64,000 nucleotides of DNA, taken from positions 4,157 to 68,156 of the forward strand of contig JBIIDT010000008.1 in NCBI GenBank assembly GCA_044238145.1, read 5' to 3'. Shown in pieces: positions 53,001-62,772 of this stretch. The stretch is from QWPN01 sp044238145. Its GTDB lineage: Bacteria; Planctomycetota; Planctomycetia; Pirellulales; UBA1268. The position numbers and the translations under genes were made by a program. The notes beneath the pieces were generated by a model. The model was not told where the DNA came from. It worked only from the letters and a program-made list of their open reading frames with translations, and did not search any database. Each line of letters opens with the position of its first letter. Within the stretch, counting starts at the first letter, position 1.

Positions 53001-54692
53001 ATGGTCAACCGCAACCTCATCCGCGAACTGGAGCACGGCGACGAACTCGATCAGGAACTCGAACTGGCCATGGCCGGTGCCACGGAAGACGGCTACGCCG
53101 TCGGTGCCGCGACGCTGGCGGTGAACTCGGTGCTCGAGGGGAAGGTGCTGCGGGTCGACGACGAGTTCGTCCTCGTCGACGTGGGCTACAAGAGCGAGGG
53201 CCACATCCCGCGGAACGAGTGGGACGAGACGGAGCCGCCCCCGCAGGTCGGCGACATCGTCAAGGTGCTGCTCGAAGAGTTCGAGGACGGCTCGCTCGAG
53301 GAGCAGCGCGGCCTGATCACGCTCTCGAAGCGGAAGGCCCGGCGGATCGAGGACTGGCTCCGGGTCATGGAGAGCGTCCACGAGAACGACGTGGTCACCG
53401 GCTTCGTCACCCGCAAGATCAAGGGCGGCCTGCTCGTCGACATCTCCGGCGTCAACGTCTTCCTGCCGGCAAGCCAGGTCGACATCCGCCGCCCGGCCGA
53501 CATCGGCGACTACTGCGGCCGCTGCATCCAGTGCCTGGTGCTCAAGATCGACGAGGCCCGGCGCAACATCGTCGTCTCCCGCCGGGCGCTCATCGAGCAG
53601 GAGCGGGCCGAGCGGAAGAAGCAGCTCATGGAGACGCTCGAGGTCGGCCAGATCCGCCGCGGCGTCGTCAAGAACATCGCCGACTTCGGCGCCTTCGTCG
53701 ATCTCGGCGGCATCGACGGCCTGCTGCACATCACCGACATGTCGTGGGCCCGCATCGGGCACCCCAGCGAGATGGTGCAGATCGACCAGGAGATCGAGGT
53801 GCAGGTGCTGCACATCGATCGCGAGCGGGAGAAGATCGCCCTCGGCATGAAGCAGCGGACGGCGAGCCCGTGGGCGAAGGTGGCCGAGAAGTACCCGGTG
53901 GGCACCGTCTGCATGGGGACGGTCGTCAACGTCATGAGCTACGGCGCCTTCGTGAAGCTCGAGGACGGCGTCGAGGGGCTGGTGCACATCAGCGAGATGA
54001 GCTGGACAAAGCGGGTCAGCCACCCGAGCGAGCTCGTCAAGCCGGGCGACGAGGTCGAGGTGGTGGTGCTCGCCATCAACAAGGAGAAGCAGGAGATCTC
54101 GCTGGGCATGAAGCAGACCCAGCAGAACCCCTGGGAGAAGGTGGCTGCCGACTACCCGCCGGGCGCGGTGGTCAAGGGCATTGTGCGGAACCTCACCAAC
54201 TACGGCGCCTTCGTCGAGATCGACGACGGCATCGACGGCCTGCTCCACGTGACCGACATGTCGTGGACCCGCAAGGTGACCCATCCCAGCGAGATGCTGG
54301 AGAAGGGTCAGGAGGTGGAGTGCAAGGTGCTGTCCGTCGACCAGCAGCGGCGGCGGATCGCGCTCGGCCTGAAGCAGATGGCCGACGATCCGTGGTCCAC
54401 CGACATCCCCAAGCGGTACAAGGCCGGCGACGTGGTGAAGGGCACCGTGACCAAGATCACGAACTTTGGCGTCTTCGTCGGCCTGGAGGACGGCCTCGAG
54501 GGCCTGCTCCACATCTCGGAACTCTCCGAGGACAAGATCGAGAACGCCGAGGACTTCGTGAAGGTCGGCGATCCGCTGGAGGTGAAGATCCTGCGGGTCG
54601 ACACCGACGAGCGGAAGATCGGCCTCTCGAAGAAGCGGGTCGGCTGGTCGAAGGAGCGCGAGGCCGCCGAGGCGACCCACGAGGACGCCTGA
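53001..54692 (+). CDS. rpsA: 30S ribosomal protein S1
   Basis: A 563-residue protein with six S1 RNA-binding repeats at about residues 29-97, 115-185, 210-280, 295-367, 382-454 and 467-540. Each of repeats 3-6 has the YGAFV/FGAFV, DGLLHI(T/S)DMSW-type signature. It binds mRNA and helps 30S initiation on leaders lacking strong Shine-Dalgarno sequences. Its own leader is also C-rich without an obvious Shine-Dalgarno, in line with the autoregulation known for S1 genes. A promoter candidate lies at 52903-52931. Length matches the six-repeat form. Confidence 0.97.
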   Translation: MVNRNLIRELEHGDELDQELELAMAGATEDGYAVGAATLAVNSVLEGKVLRVDDEFVLVDVGYKSEGHIPRNEWDETEPPPQVGDIVKVLLEEFEDGSLEEQRGLITLSKRKARRIEDWLRVMESVHENDVVTGFVTRKIKGGLLVDISGVNVFLPASQVDIRRPADIGDYCGRCIQCLVLKIDEARRNIVVSRRALIEQERAERKKQLMETLEVGQIRRGVVKNIADFGAFVDLGGIDGLLHITDMSWARIGHPSEMVQIDQEIEVQVLHIDREREKIALGMKQRTASPWAKVAEKYPVGTVCMGTVVNVMSYGAFVKLEDGVEGLVHISEMSWTKRVSHPSELVKPGDEVEVVVLAINKEKQEISLGMKQTQQNPWEKVAADYPPGAVVKGIVRNLTNYGAFVEIDDGIDGLLHVTDMSWTRKVTHPSEMLEKGQEVECKVLSVDQQRRRIALGLKQMADDPWSTDIPKRYKAGDVVKGTVTKITNFGVFVGLEDGLEGLLHISELSEDKIENAEDFVKVGDPLEVKILRVDTDERKIGLSKKRVGWSKEREAAEATHEDA

Positions 54693-54698
54693 GCCGTT

Positions 54699-55307
54699 TC
54701 AGCGGCGGCCGATGGCGATCGCCGTCACCGGGCCCAGGGCCTCGGCGGCCGAGGTGCCGGGCCGGGCGGGGCCGGCGGGCGTGACCAGCAGCGTGTCGCC
54801 CTTGGCGACGACGCGGCTCGTGCCACCCGCCGCTACCGTCCCGATTGACACCCTCCGTGGGGCCATGCCGCGGCCCACGATCAGGGCCTCGCCGGTCGCG
54901 GGATCGACGAGGTCGAACGCGATGCACGGCTGGGGGCCGGCGGCAGCCGGCCGGCCGATCCAGATCGTGACCCGTTCGCCCGGTCGCAGGACGGCGAGAT
55001 CGGCCCGCTCGGGACCGCCGACCGGCGGCCGCAGGTCGGCGGAGATATGCGGCGGGGGCGGCGGTGCGGGCGGACCGCGGAAGGGGTCGGCGGCCGGTGG
55101 CGCGGGTGGGGCCGGCTGGTGTGGCGGCAGGATCCCGGCGGGTGTCTGCGGCGCCGGCACGGGCTCGGCGGCGGCCTGCTCGGACGGCACGGTTCGGGCG
55201 TTGATGAGCCGCATGCCGCGGGCCGTGAGCCAGCCGATGTCGCCGGTGGCGGTGAAGCCGCCGCCGACGACGGCGATAGCGGCACAGCGGGCGAGGAAGT
55301 TCGACAT
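54699..55307 (-). CDS. Secreted proline-rich protein of unknown function
   Basis: About 202 residues from ATG 55307, chosen because it gives a signal-like N-terminus (MSNFLARCAAIAVVGGGFTA); earlier in-frame codons read low-quality sequence. The middle is very rich in Pro and Ala (about residues 50-95), then a beta-type part (LRPGERVTIWIGRP, PCIAFDLVDPATGEAL, VVAKGDTLLV). It lies 6 bases from the convergent end of rpsA. No family recognised; the reading is supported by coding-like composition only. Confidence 0.5.
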   Translation of the reverse strand: MSNFLARCAAIAVVGGGFTATGDIGWLTARGMRLINARTVPSEQAAAEPVPAPQTPAGILPPHQPAPPAPPAADPFRGPPAPPPPPHISADLRPPVGGPERADLAVLRPGERVTIWIGRPAAAGPQPCIAFDLVDPATGEALIVGRGMAPRRVSIGTVAAGGTSRVVAKGDTLLVTPAGPARPGTSAAEALGPVTAIAIGRR

Positions 55308-55465
55308 CGGGGAATGCGGCCGGGAAAAGGAGCCGCGGGCCCCGCGGCCCACGGCCAGCAAGTATGCGCCGGAAACGGGTCGCGGCGGCGGTGGTCGACG
55401 GCCGGTGGCCGGGCCGCCGGCCGCCGGTCGCCGCGTGGTGCCGATCGTGCGGGCTGGAGCGCCGG

Positions 55466-55936
<471 letters not shown>

Positions 55937-56152
55937 AGGTTGGGGTTCCGGGGGTGACGGTGCCTTAGTGGGAGCGTTATAGGGTTGTCGCAGCCGAAGG
56001 AAAGGCGACACGGTTTTGCGACGAGTTGGATGGGCCGGCGGGCAGGCGGCATAAGTTGCCTCGCTGATGGCCGCGGCGGCCATAGGCTCGGCATCCTCAT
56101 TCCGACCCGCCCGCCTTCCGCACTGAGAACACGGACGCAGGGGAGAGTGATC

Positions 56153-57295
56153 GTGACGAGTCATTCTGAGCGCGGAGGGACCGCTTCTCGCGGCACCGGC
56201 ACGCCCGGGGGTGAAGGGGCGGTGGTGGCGGTGCTCACGCCGGCGGGGCGGGGTGCGCTCGCGGTCGTCGGCGTCGCGGGCCCGGCGGCCGGAGGGCTCG
56301 TGGACAGCCTGTTCGCGCCGCGGGGCGGGCGGCCCGTTGCGGAGCGGTCGGATGGATCGGTGGCCTTCGGTCGCTGGGGCGGCGACGGTGGCGAGGAGGT
56401 CGTCGTCGTGCGGCTGGCGGCCGACCGGCTCGAGGTGCACTGTCACGGCGGCTTGGCGGCTGCCGCGGCGATCGTCGCGGGACTGGTGGCCGCCGGCGGG
56501 CGGGAGATCGCGTGGCCGGAGTGGCTGTCGACCGTGGCCGGGGCGGGTGGACAGGTCGCCGCGGAGGCCCGCGCGGCGCTCGCCGTCGCGGGCGGGCCGC
56601 GGGCCGCGCAGGTCCTCTGCCGGCAGCTGGCGGGCGGCCTCGACGGCGAGATGGCGCGGATCGCGCGGCTGGTGGCGGCTGGCGACGCCGCGGCGGCCCG
56701 GGCCGCCGGCTCACGCCTGCTGGAGGCCGCCCGCGTGGGCCTGCGGCTCACGAGCCCCTGGCGGGTGGTCGTCGCGGGCCGGGTCAACGCGGGCAAGAGC
56801 AGCCTCGTCAACGCCCTTGCCGGTCACGCGCGGGCGATCGTCTCGCCCGTCCCGGGCACGACGCGGGACATGCTCGAGACGCGGATCGTGCTCGACGGCT
56901 GGGAGGTGGACCTCGTCGACACTGCGGGCGAGCGTGGGACCGACGAGCCCGTCGGCCCGGTGGAGACCGCCGGCATCGCCCGCGCGGCCGCCGCTGCCGC
57001 GACCGCCGACCTCGTCCTCCGGGTCGTTCCCGCGGACGGCACCGAGCCGACGCGGCCGCCCGGCACGCGGGAGTTAGTCGTCATCTCGAAGGCCGATCTC
57101 GCGGCCGGGTCCGGGACGACGTGGCCGGCGGCCGCGGTGCCGACGTCGGCTGCCACGGGCACGGGAATCGCGGCGCTCGCCGCCCGGATCGTGGCCGAGG
57201 TCGTTCCCGAGGCGGGCGACCGGGATCTGCTCGCGGGCCCCGTGCCGTTCACCCCGCGGCAGGTCGAGGTGATCCGGAGGCTGTGTGGCGGATGA
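56153..57295 (+). CDS. MnmE-like tRNA-modification GTPase, C-terminally short
   Basis: About 380 residues against roughly 450 for MnmE. N-terminal folate-like domain start AVVAVLTPAGRGALAVV and LEVHCHGGLAAAA are MnmE-like. The G domain has GRVNAGKSSLVN (G1), PGTTRDM (G2), DLVDTAGE (G3) and SKAD (G4, in place of NKxD). The usual RAFLNGKLDL helical segment is absent, and the protein stops at FTPRQVEVIRRLCGG, where MnmE would continue to the catalytic CxGK end. GTGs at 56147 and 56153 are possible starts; GGGGAGA precedes them. It may be a divergent, possibly non-modifying, GTPase. It meets der tail to tail. Confidence 0.75.
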   Translation: MTSHSERGGTASRGTGTPGGEGAVVAVLTPAGRGALAVVGVAGPAAGGLVDSLFAPRGGRPVAERSDGSVAFGRWGGDGGEEVVVVRLAADRLEVHCHGGLAAAAAIVAGLVAAGGREIAWPEWLSTVAGAGGQVAAEARAALAVAGGPRAAQVLCRQLAGGLDGEMARIARLVAAGDAAAARAAGSRLLEAARVGLRLTSPWRVVVAGRVNAGKSSLVNALAGHARAIVSPVPGTTRDMLETRIVLDGWEVDLVDTAGERGTDEPVGPVETAGIARAAAAAATADLVLRVVPADGTEPTRPPGTRELVVISKADLAAGSGTTWPAAAVPTSAATGTGIAALAARIVAEVVPEAGDRDLLAGPVPFTPRQVEVIRRLCGG

Positions 57296-58693
57296 TCACT
57301 CGGCCTTCGGGTCGGCCGACTTGCCGCGGAGCAGGAGCCGCAGCGGCACCTCGTGGAACGGCAGCGCCTCGCGGAACGTGTTGAGCAGGTAACGCTTGTA
57401 GGGTTCCGACACGCTCCGCGGCGCGCTCGTGGAGATCACGATCGTGGGGGGCGTGGCCTCGACCTGCGTCGCGTAGTAGAGACGCACCGGGCGGCCGCGG
57501 GTGTCAGCCGGCGGCTGGTTGGCTTCCACCGCCGCCCGGAGCACGGCGTTGAGCCGGGCCGTGGGCACGCGGGTGCGGCTCTGGCGGAAGAGTCGCTGGG
57601 CGACGTCGATGACCGCCTTCACGTTGCGGCCCGAGGTCGCGGTCGTGAAGGCGATCGGCGCCCAGGGCATCATCCGGAACTCGTCGCGGAGATACTGTGC
57701 CCACTCCTTCCGCTCCACGTCGGCGGCGTAGAGGTCCCACTTGTTGACGACGAATACCACCGGCTTCGCCTCCTCGGTGATCGTCTCGGCGAGCTGCTTG
57801 TCGACCTTGCCGACCGGCTCCGTGGCGTCGAAGAACAAGAGCACCACGTCGGCGCGGCGGATGCTCCGCTGGGCCCGGTGGGTGGAGTAGAAGTCGAGGT
57901 CGGTGGTGCGGCTCTTTGTCCGCCGCAGGCCGGGCGTGTCGATCGCCAGGAAGGCGTGACCGTCGACCTCGAACCGCACGTCGACGCTGTCGCGGGTGGT
58001 GCCGGCCACGGGGCTCGTGATCACCCGCTCCTCGCGGGCCAGGGCGTTGACGAACGTGCTCTTGCCGACGTTGCGACGGCCCACCATGGCGAGTTTCATC
58101 TCGGGCAGGTCGACCGCCACCGGCTCGTCGGGCCAGGGCTCCGGGAGCCGCTCCAGGATCGCCTCCACCAGCCCGTCGCGGTTCCGCCGCTGCCGCGCGC
58201 TGACGGCCAGTGGCGGGCCGAAGCCGAGCGACGCGAAGTCGTTGGCCTCGGGGTCGAACTTGGCGTCGTCCGCCTTGTTGGCCACGAGCAGCACCGGTGC
58301 CCCGGAGCGGCGGACCCGCCGGGCCACCTCGGCGTCGGCGGCGACGAGGCCCGCCCGGACATCGACCACGAGGAGGATCACGGCGGCGGCGCCGAGGCCC
58401 GCCTCGATCTGGGCGTCGATCTTCGCGGTCAGGCCGTCGGGATCGTCGAACCCCATGCCGCCGGTGTCGACGAGATCCACGACGCGGTCCTCGAGCGTGA
58501 TCCGCTGCACGAGCCGGTCGCGGGTCACGCCGGCCGTCGGGTCCTCGATGGCGATCCGCTTCTCGACGAGCCAGTTGAAGAGCGTCGACTTGCCGACGTT
58601 CGGCCGGCCGACGATCACCACCCGGGGGATGAGACTCTTGTCGGGGGGGCGGCCCGCGGTCTTGCTGCGGCTGCGGGGCGGGGGGGAGGGCAT
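57296..58693 (-). CDS. der: GTPase Der (EngA), 50S ribosome assembly
   Basis: A 465-residue protein with two tandem GTPase domains and a C-terminal KH-like domain. First domain: GRPNVGKSTLFNWL, DTGG and NKAD. Second domain: GRRNVGKSTFVNAL, AGTTRDS, DTPGLRR and NKWD. The KH-like end includes FREALPFHEVPLRLLLRGK. It acts in maturation of the large ribosomal subunit. Start MPSPPPRSRSKTAGRPP is followed quickly by the first P-loop. The element B2 lies between it and mtnA upstream. Confidence 0.97.
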   Translation of the reverse strand: MPSPPPRSRSKTAGRPPDKSLIPRVVIVGRPNVGKSTLFNWLVEKRIAIEDPTAGVTRDRLVQRITLEDRVVDLVDTGGMGFDDPDGLTAKIDAQIEAGLGAAAVILLVVDVRAGLVAADAEVARRVRRSGAPVLLVANKADDAKFDPEANDFASLGFGPPLAVSARQRRNRDGLVEAILERLPEPWPDEPVAVDLPEMKLAMVGRRNVGKSTFVNALAREERVITSPVAGTTRDSVDVRFEVDGHAFLAIDTPGLRRTKSRTTDLDFYSTHRAQRSIRRADVVLLFFDATEPVGKVDKQLAETITEEAKPVVFVVNKWDLYAADVERKEWAQYLRDEFRMMPWAPIAFTTATSGRNVKAVIDVAQRLFRQSRTRVPTARLNAVLRAAVEANQPPADTRGRPVRLYYATQVEATPPTIVISTSAPRSVSEPYKRYLLNTFREALPFHEVPLRLLLRGKSADPKAE

Positions 58694-58727
58694 GCTTTGA
58701 TTCTACCCGGATTCAGCTGGGCCGTTC

Positions 58728-58860
58728 GGGGTTGCCCGTGCCCAGTCGCCGGACGTTCGCCTCGGCCCTCCAGGCCTCGGCTCTCTGCATGTCCGCTTCG
58801 CTTCGGCATCCGTGCCTTCGCTCGCTCCCATAGCCCGGCTCCTCGGGCACGGGCAACCCC
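58728..58860. repeat. Long inverted-repeat element, copy B2
   Basis: Outer arms (GGGGTTGCCCGTGCCC from 58728; GGGCACGGGCAACCCC to 58860) are perfectly complementary over 16 bases. The core (about 58748-58837) matches copy B1 at 23661-23792 with about 13 mismatches by eye over about 90 bases. On the minus strand it begins at the base after the mtnA stop codon and ends 34 bases before the start of der. Confidence 0.8.
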
Positions 58861-59913
58861 TCACTCCAAGACCGCACGGATCGTTTCGGGGGTCACGGGG
58901 GAGATGACGCCGTGCTCGGTGACGATGCCACGGATCAGCCGGGCGGGGGTGACGTCGAAGGCCGGATTGAAGGCTTTGGCGCCGGCGGGAGCGGCACGTA
59001 CGCCGAGCGGCACGAGCACCTCGTCGGCCGCCCGCTCCTCGATCGGGATGTCCGCCCCGTCCTCGATCGTGAGGTCGAACGTGCTCGACGGCGCCGCCAC
59101 GTAGAAGGGCACGCCGTGGGCCGCGGCCAGCACCGCCAGCGCGTAGGTGCCGATCTTGTTGGCCGCGTCGCCGCGGGCCGTGATCCGGTCGGCGCCCACG
59201 ATGCATGCCTTGATCCGGCCGGTCTTGAGCAGGTGGCCGGCGGCCGCGTCGACGAGCACGGTGACGGGGATGCCGCGCTCCACGAGTTCCCAGGCCGTGA
59301 GCCGCGCGCCCTGGAACAGCGGCCGCGTCTCGTCGGCGAAGACCTCGAGCTTCCGCCCCTGCTCCCAGGCCGTGGTGATCACCGCCAGGGCCGTGCCGTC
59401 GCCGCCCGTCGCGAGGGCGCCGGTGTTGCAGTGGGTGAGCACGCCGCCGTCCTCGAGGAGCGGCGCCCCGTGGCGGCCGATCGCCGCGCACAGCCGACGG
59501 TCTTCGTCGTGGATGGCCCGGGCCTCGGCCAGCAGGGCCGCGGCGAGGTCGGCCGGCGCCGCCGCCGCGGGCAGGGCGTCGAGCACCGCGAGGCAGCGGG
59601 CCACGGCCCACCGCAGGTTCACGGCCGTCGGCCGCGCGGTCGCGAGTTGCTCGCCGCGGGCGAGCACGTGGGCCCGGGCGGCGTCCGGCGCGAGCCTCTC
59701 CCGCACCGCCTCGCCCGCCGCGACGACGAGGCCGTAGCCGCCGGCGATGCCGATGGCCGGTGCGCCGCGGACCCGCAGGCTCTTGATCGCCTCCACTACC
59801 GCGTCGACGTCGGCACAGGTCACCCACGCCAGCCGGCCGGGGAGCAGCGTCTGGTCGAGGATCTCGAGCCGGCCGGCCCAGTCGCCGGTCCACCTCACGG
59901 AAGCGGGGATCAT
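58861..59913 (-). CDS. mtnA: S-methyl-5-thioribose-1-phosphate isomerase
   Basis: A 350-residue enzyme of the methionine salvage pathway, converting methylthioribose-1-phosphate to the ribulose form. Family signatures: SLRVRGAPAIGIAGGYGL (about 45-62), THCNTGALATGGDGTAL with the catalytic Cys (about 158-174) and GADRITARGDAANKIGTYAL with the catalytic Asp (about 235-254). These distinguish it from eIF2B-type proteins. ATG 59913 is chosen; in-frame sequence beyond it is non-conserved. It follows ald by 7 bases on the same strand. Confidence 0.93.
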   Translation of the reverse strand: MIPASVRWTGDWAGRLEILDQTLLPGRLAWVTCADVDAVVEAIKSLRVRGAPAIGIAGGYGLVVAAGEAVRERLAPDAARAHVLARGEQLATARPTAVNLRWAVARCLAVLDALPAAAAPADLAAALLAEARAIHDEDRRLCAAIGRHGAPLLEDGGVLTHCNTGALATGGDGTALAVITTAWEQGRKLEVFADETRPLFQGARLTAWELVERGIPVTVLVDAAAGHLLKTGRIKACIVGADRITARGDAANKIGTYALAVLAAAHGVPFYVAAPSSTFDLTIEDGADIPIEERAADEVLVPLGVRAAPAGAKAFNPAFDVTPARLIRGIVTEHGVISPVTPETIRAVLE

Positions 59914-59920
59914 CGGCGGC

Positions 59921-61027
59921 TCACGCGGCGAGTTTCTCGCAGGGGAGGCCGAAGGCCGCGGCCACGGCCGCCTGCACGAGCCGGCCGCGGTGGACGTTGA
60001 TCGCGGAGCGGATCGCGGCACTGTGGGCCGCCGCCCCGTCGACACCTTCCGCCGCCAGCTGCAGCACGTAGGGAAGGGTGGCGTTGCACAGGGCGTAGGT
60101 GCTCGTCCGGCCGACGGCGCCCGGCATGTTCGTCACGCAGTAGTGAACCACGTCGTCGACCACGTAGGTCGGATCGGCGTGCGTGGTGGGGCGGCTGGTG
60201 GCCACGCACCCCCCCTGGTCGATGGCCACGTCGATGATCACAGCCCCGGGCTTCATGAGCTTGAGGTCGTCCCTTTCGACGAGGTGCGGCGCCCGGGCGC
60301 CCGGGATGAGGATGCTGCCGATCACGAGGTCGGCCCAGCCGAGTCGCTCGCGGATCGTGTGCCGGTCGGAGAACAGGCAGTCGATGTTCGGGGGCGTGAC
60401 GTCGTCGAGGTACCGCAGCCGCTCGAGGTTCGTGTCGAGCAGGGCGATGTTGGCCCCGAAGCCGGCGGCCACCTTGGCGGCGTTGGCTCCCACGGAGCCC
60501 GCACCGAGCACGAGCACGTTGGCCGGGGCCACACCCGGGACACCGCCGAGGAGGATGCCGCGGCCCATCTGCGGCCGCTCCAGGTACTTCGCGCCCTCCT
60601 GGATACTCATCCGCCCGGCCACCTCGCTCATCGGGATGAGCAGCGGCAGCCGGCCGCGGTCGTCGCGGAGCGTCTCGTAGGCGATGGCCGTGCCCCCCGT
60701 GGCCAGGAAGCCCTCGGTGAGCCCGCGGTCGGCCGCGAAGTGGAAGTAGGTGAAGACCGCCTGGCCCGGCCGGATGAGGGACAGTTCCGGTCGCTGCGGT
60801 TCCTTCACCTTGACGATCAGTTCGGCCCGCCCGAAGACCTCGGCGGCCGCATCGACGAGCTCGGCACCACAGGCCGCGTACGACTCGTCGGGCAGGCCCG
60901 ATCCGGTGCCGGCACCGCGCTGCACGATCACCTGGTGGCCGGCCCGTACCAGCTCCTCCACGCCCACCGGGAGCAGAGCGACGCGGTATTCGTCCAGCTT
61001 CGTCTCCTGCGGCACGCCGACGATCAC
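59921..61027 (-). CDS. ald: Alanine dehydrogenase
   Basis: A 368-residue NAD-dependent enzyme interconverting alanine and pyruvate with ammonia. VPQETKLDEYRVALLP at the start, VKVKEPQRPEL (active-site Lys), the Rossmann motif VLVLGAGSVGANAAKVA (about 168-184), DVAIDQGGCVATSRPTTHADP and VTNMPGAVGRTSTYAL are all typical. The start is GTG 61027, and its first bases overlap the stop of the preceding Gfo/Idh/MocA gene (GTGA). It is followed after 7 bases by mtnA, forming a compact minus-strand operon. Confidence 0.95.
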   Translation of the reverse strand: MIVGVPQETKLDEYRVALLPVGVEELVRAGHQVIVQRGAGTGSGLPDESYAACGAELVDAAAEVFGRAELIVKVKEPQRPELSLIRPGQAVFTYFHFAADRGLTEGFLATGGTAIAYETLRDDRGRLPLLIPMSEVAGRMSIQEGAKYLERPQMGRGILLGGVPGVAPANVLVLGAGSVGANAAKVAAGFGANIALLDTNLERLRYLDDVTPPNIDCLFSDRHTIRERLGWADLVIGSILIPGARAPHLVERDDLKLMKPGAVIIDVAIDQGGCVATSRPTTHADPTYVVDDVVHYCVTNMPGAVGRTSTYALCNATLPYVLQLAAEGVDGAAAHSAAIRSAINVHRGRLVQAAVAAAFGLPCEKLAA

Positions 61028-62340
61028 GAGACGGGCTCCTTCCGCTCCGTCGGCATCTTGAACGTGGCCGGCATCGGCAGCGGGTACTGGCCGTCGGCGT
61101 CTGGGTTCACCGGGGCCGGGCCGTCCCAGGCGAGATCGGCCGGCATCATGGAGTCGTCGAGAGCCAGCACCTTGTCGTACGTCTGCTGCTTGCCGCTGTA
61201 GGTGGCGTAGCGGCCGAGCACCGCGGTGAAGCTCGACGTCGCCCCGTGCCAGGCGTCGTTGTGCGGCTTGTCGTTGCGGATCGCGTCGTGCAGCTCGTCG
61301 TGCTCCACCTGGTAGGGGTTCGGATTCTGCCCGTCGTACTTCCAGAGCACCTTGCCCGCGTGGTCGAAGATCTCGCCGATCCGCACGACACCCTTGGTGC
61401 CGATGAACTCCTCCGAAACCCGGTTCTCGCCCCCGGGGAACTGCCGGCATTGGCTGGCGATCCGCACGCCACCCGGATAGGTGAACGTGACGGCGTGGTG
61501 GTCGTAGATCTGCGTGGGCTGGTCGGGCTTGCGGTTCTGCAGGCCGCCGAAGCCGTAGGCCGAAACCGGCAGCTTACCGAGGAACCAGTTGGCGACGTCG
61601 ATGTTGTGGACGTGCTGCTCGACGATGTGGTCACCGGAGAGCCAGTTGAAGTGACCCCAGTTGTAGAGCTGGTATTGCAGCTCGCTCATCCCCGGCTTGC
61701 GGTTCTTGAACCAGGGGCGGTCGCTGTTCCAGTAGATCGTGCCGGAGACGATGTCGCCGACGAGCCCGTCGCGGACGCGGGCGAGCGTCTGGCGATACCG
61801 GTCCTCGTAGTGCCGCTGCAGGCCGACGACGACCTTGAGCTTCTTTTCGTCGGCCTGCTTGGCCGCCTCGAGAACCATCCGCGCGCCGGCGGCGTCGACG
61901 CACACCGGCTTCTCCATGAACACGTGCTTGCCCGCCTTGACAGCCGCGGCGAAGTGATACGGGCGGAACGCGGGGGGCGACGCCAGGAGCACGAGGTCGC
62001 AGTGTTCGAGGACCTTCTGGTAGGCGTCGAGCCCCTGGAACCGGCGATCCTCCGGGCAGTCGAACTTGTCCTTCATCGGCTCGGCCTGTTTGATCGCGTT
62101 GGCGATCGACCAGTCGAACACGTCGGCGATTGCCGTGAGCTTCACGTTCGATCCGGGCACCGAGAGCGTCTGCGCCATCGCTCCGGTGCCGCGGCCGCCG
62201 GCGCCGACGAGGCCCACCTTGATCACGTCGCTCGATGGCGACTGGGCGTGGACGGCCCGCATCCCGGCGGCGGCGACGGTGGCGGCCCCGACGGCCTTGA
62301 CGGCATCGCGGCGGGAGAGGGCGGGGCGGGATTCGCTCAT
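61024..62340 (-). CDS. Gfo/Idh/MocA oxidoreductase with twin-arginine signal
   Basis: A 438-residue protein. The N-terminus (SRRDAVKAVGAATVAAAG) is a Tat export signal, so the folded cofactor-bound enzyme is expected outside the cytoplasm. The Rossmann motif VGLVGAGGRGTGAM is near residue 42, EKPVCVDAAG (substrate Lys) lies about 100 residues later, and WFKNRKPGMSELQYQLYNWG plus SGDHIVEQHVHNIDVANWFLG fit the planctomycete exported subfamily. Probably acts on carbohydrate derivatives. Overlaps ald as GTGA, so co-translated with it, which is an unusual pairing. Its sister gene at 8103 lacks this signal. Confidence 0.9.
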   Translation of the reverse strand: MSESRPALSRRDAVKAVGAATVAAAGMRAVHAQSPSSDVIKVGLVGAGGRGTGAMAQTLSVPGSNVKLTAIADVFDWSIANAIKQAEPMKDKFDCPEDRRFQGLDAYQKVLEHCDLVLLASPPAFRPYHFAAAVKAGKHVFMEKPVCVDAAGARMVLEAAKQADEKKLKVVVGLQRHYEDRYRQTLARVRDGLVGDIVSGTIYWNSDRPWFKNRKPGMSELQYQLYNWGHFNWLSGDHIVEQHVHNIDVANWFLGKLPVSAYGFGGLQNRKPDQPTQIYDHHAVTFTYPGGVRIASQCRQFPGGENRVSEEFIGTKGVVRIGEIFDHAGKVLWKYDGQNPNPYQVEHDELHDAIRNDKPHNDAWHGATSSFTAVLGRYATYSGKQQTYDKVLALDDSMMPADLAWDGPAPVNPDADGQYPLPMPATFKMPTERKEPVS

Positions 62341-62410
62341 CGGGCGGGCTCCTGGACGGGGCGGGAACGTGGGCTGTTGCGACCTGAGACCACCGGCAGA
62401 GGATACCGCG

Positions 62411-62743
62411 TCAGTAGCGGGGGATGGAAGCATCGACCTCCAGCGACCAGGCGTCGATCCCGCCCCGCATGCTCCGGGCCCCGGAAAACCCCCGTTCGCG
62501 CAGCCAGTGGGCGACCCGCAGGCTCCGCACACCGTGGTGGCAGTGGACGACCACGGGCCGGTCCCGCCAGGCCTCGATCTCGGCCAGCCGGGCGGGCAGT
62601 TCCTGCATCGGGATCAGCAGGCCACCCGCGATCCGTGCCGTCGCATGCTCCTCCGGCGTGCGGCAGTCGAGCAGCAGCCAGTCTGAAGAGCCGGTCGCCG
62701 CGAGAGCTCGCACCTCGGCCGGTTCGATCTCGATGGATTCCAT
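62411..62743 (-). CDS. Single-domain rhodanese-like protein
   Basis: A 110-residue cytosolic rhodanese domain. LLDCRTPEEHATARIAGGLLI, later VVVHCHHGVRSLRVAHWLRE, with active-site Cys in the six-residue loop CHHGVR, and a final GGIDAWSLEVD. Presumed sulfurtransferase that carries sulfur on the Cys; partner unknown. It sits between the exported oxidoreductase and the DUF1559 gene, all on the minus strand. Size is normal for a stand-alone rhodanese. Confidence 0.9.
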   Translation of the reverse strand: MESIEIEPAEVRALAATGSSDWLLLDCRTPEEHATARIAGGLLIPMQELPARLAEIEAWRDRPVVVHCHHGVRSLRVAHWLRERGFSGARSMRGGIDAWSLEVDASIPRY

Positions 62744-62772
62744 GGGGGCGGCTCGCGAGGTCGGAGGGGGCG

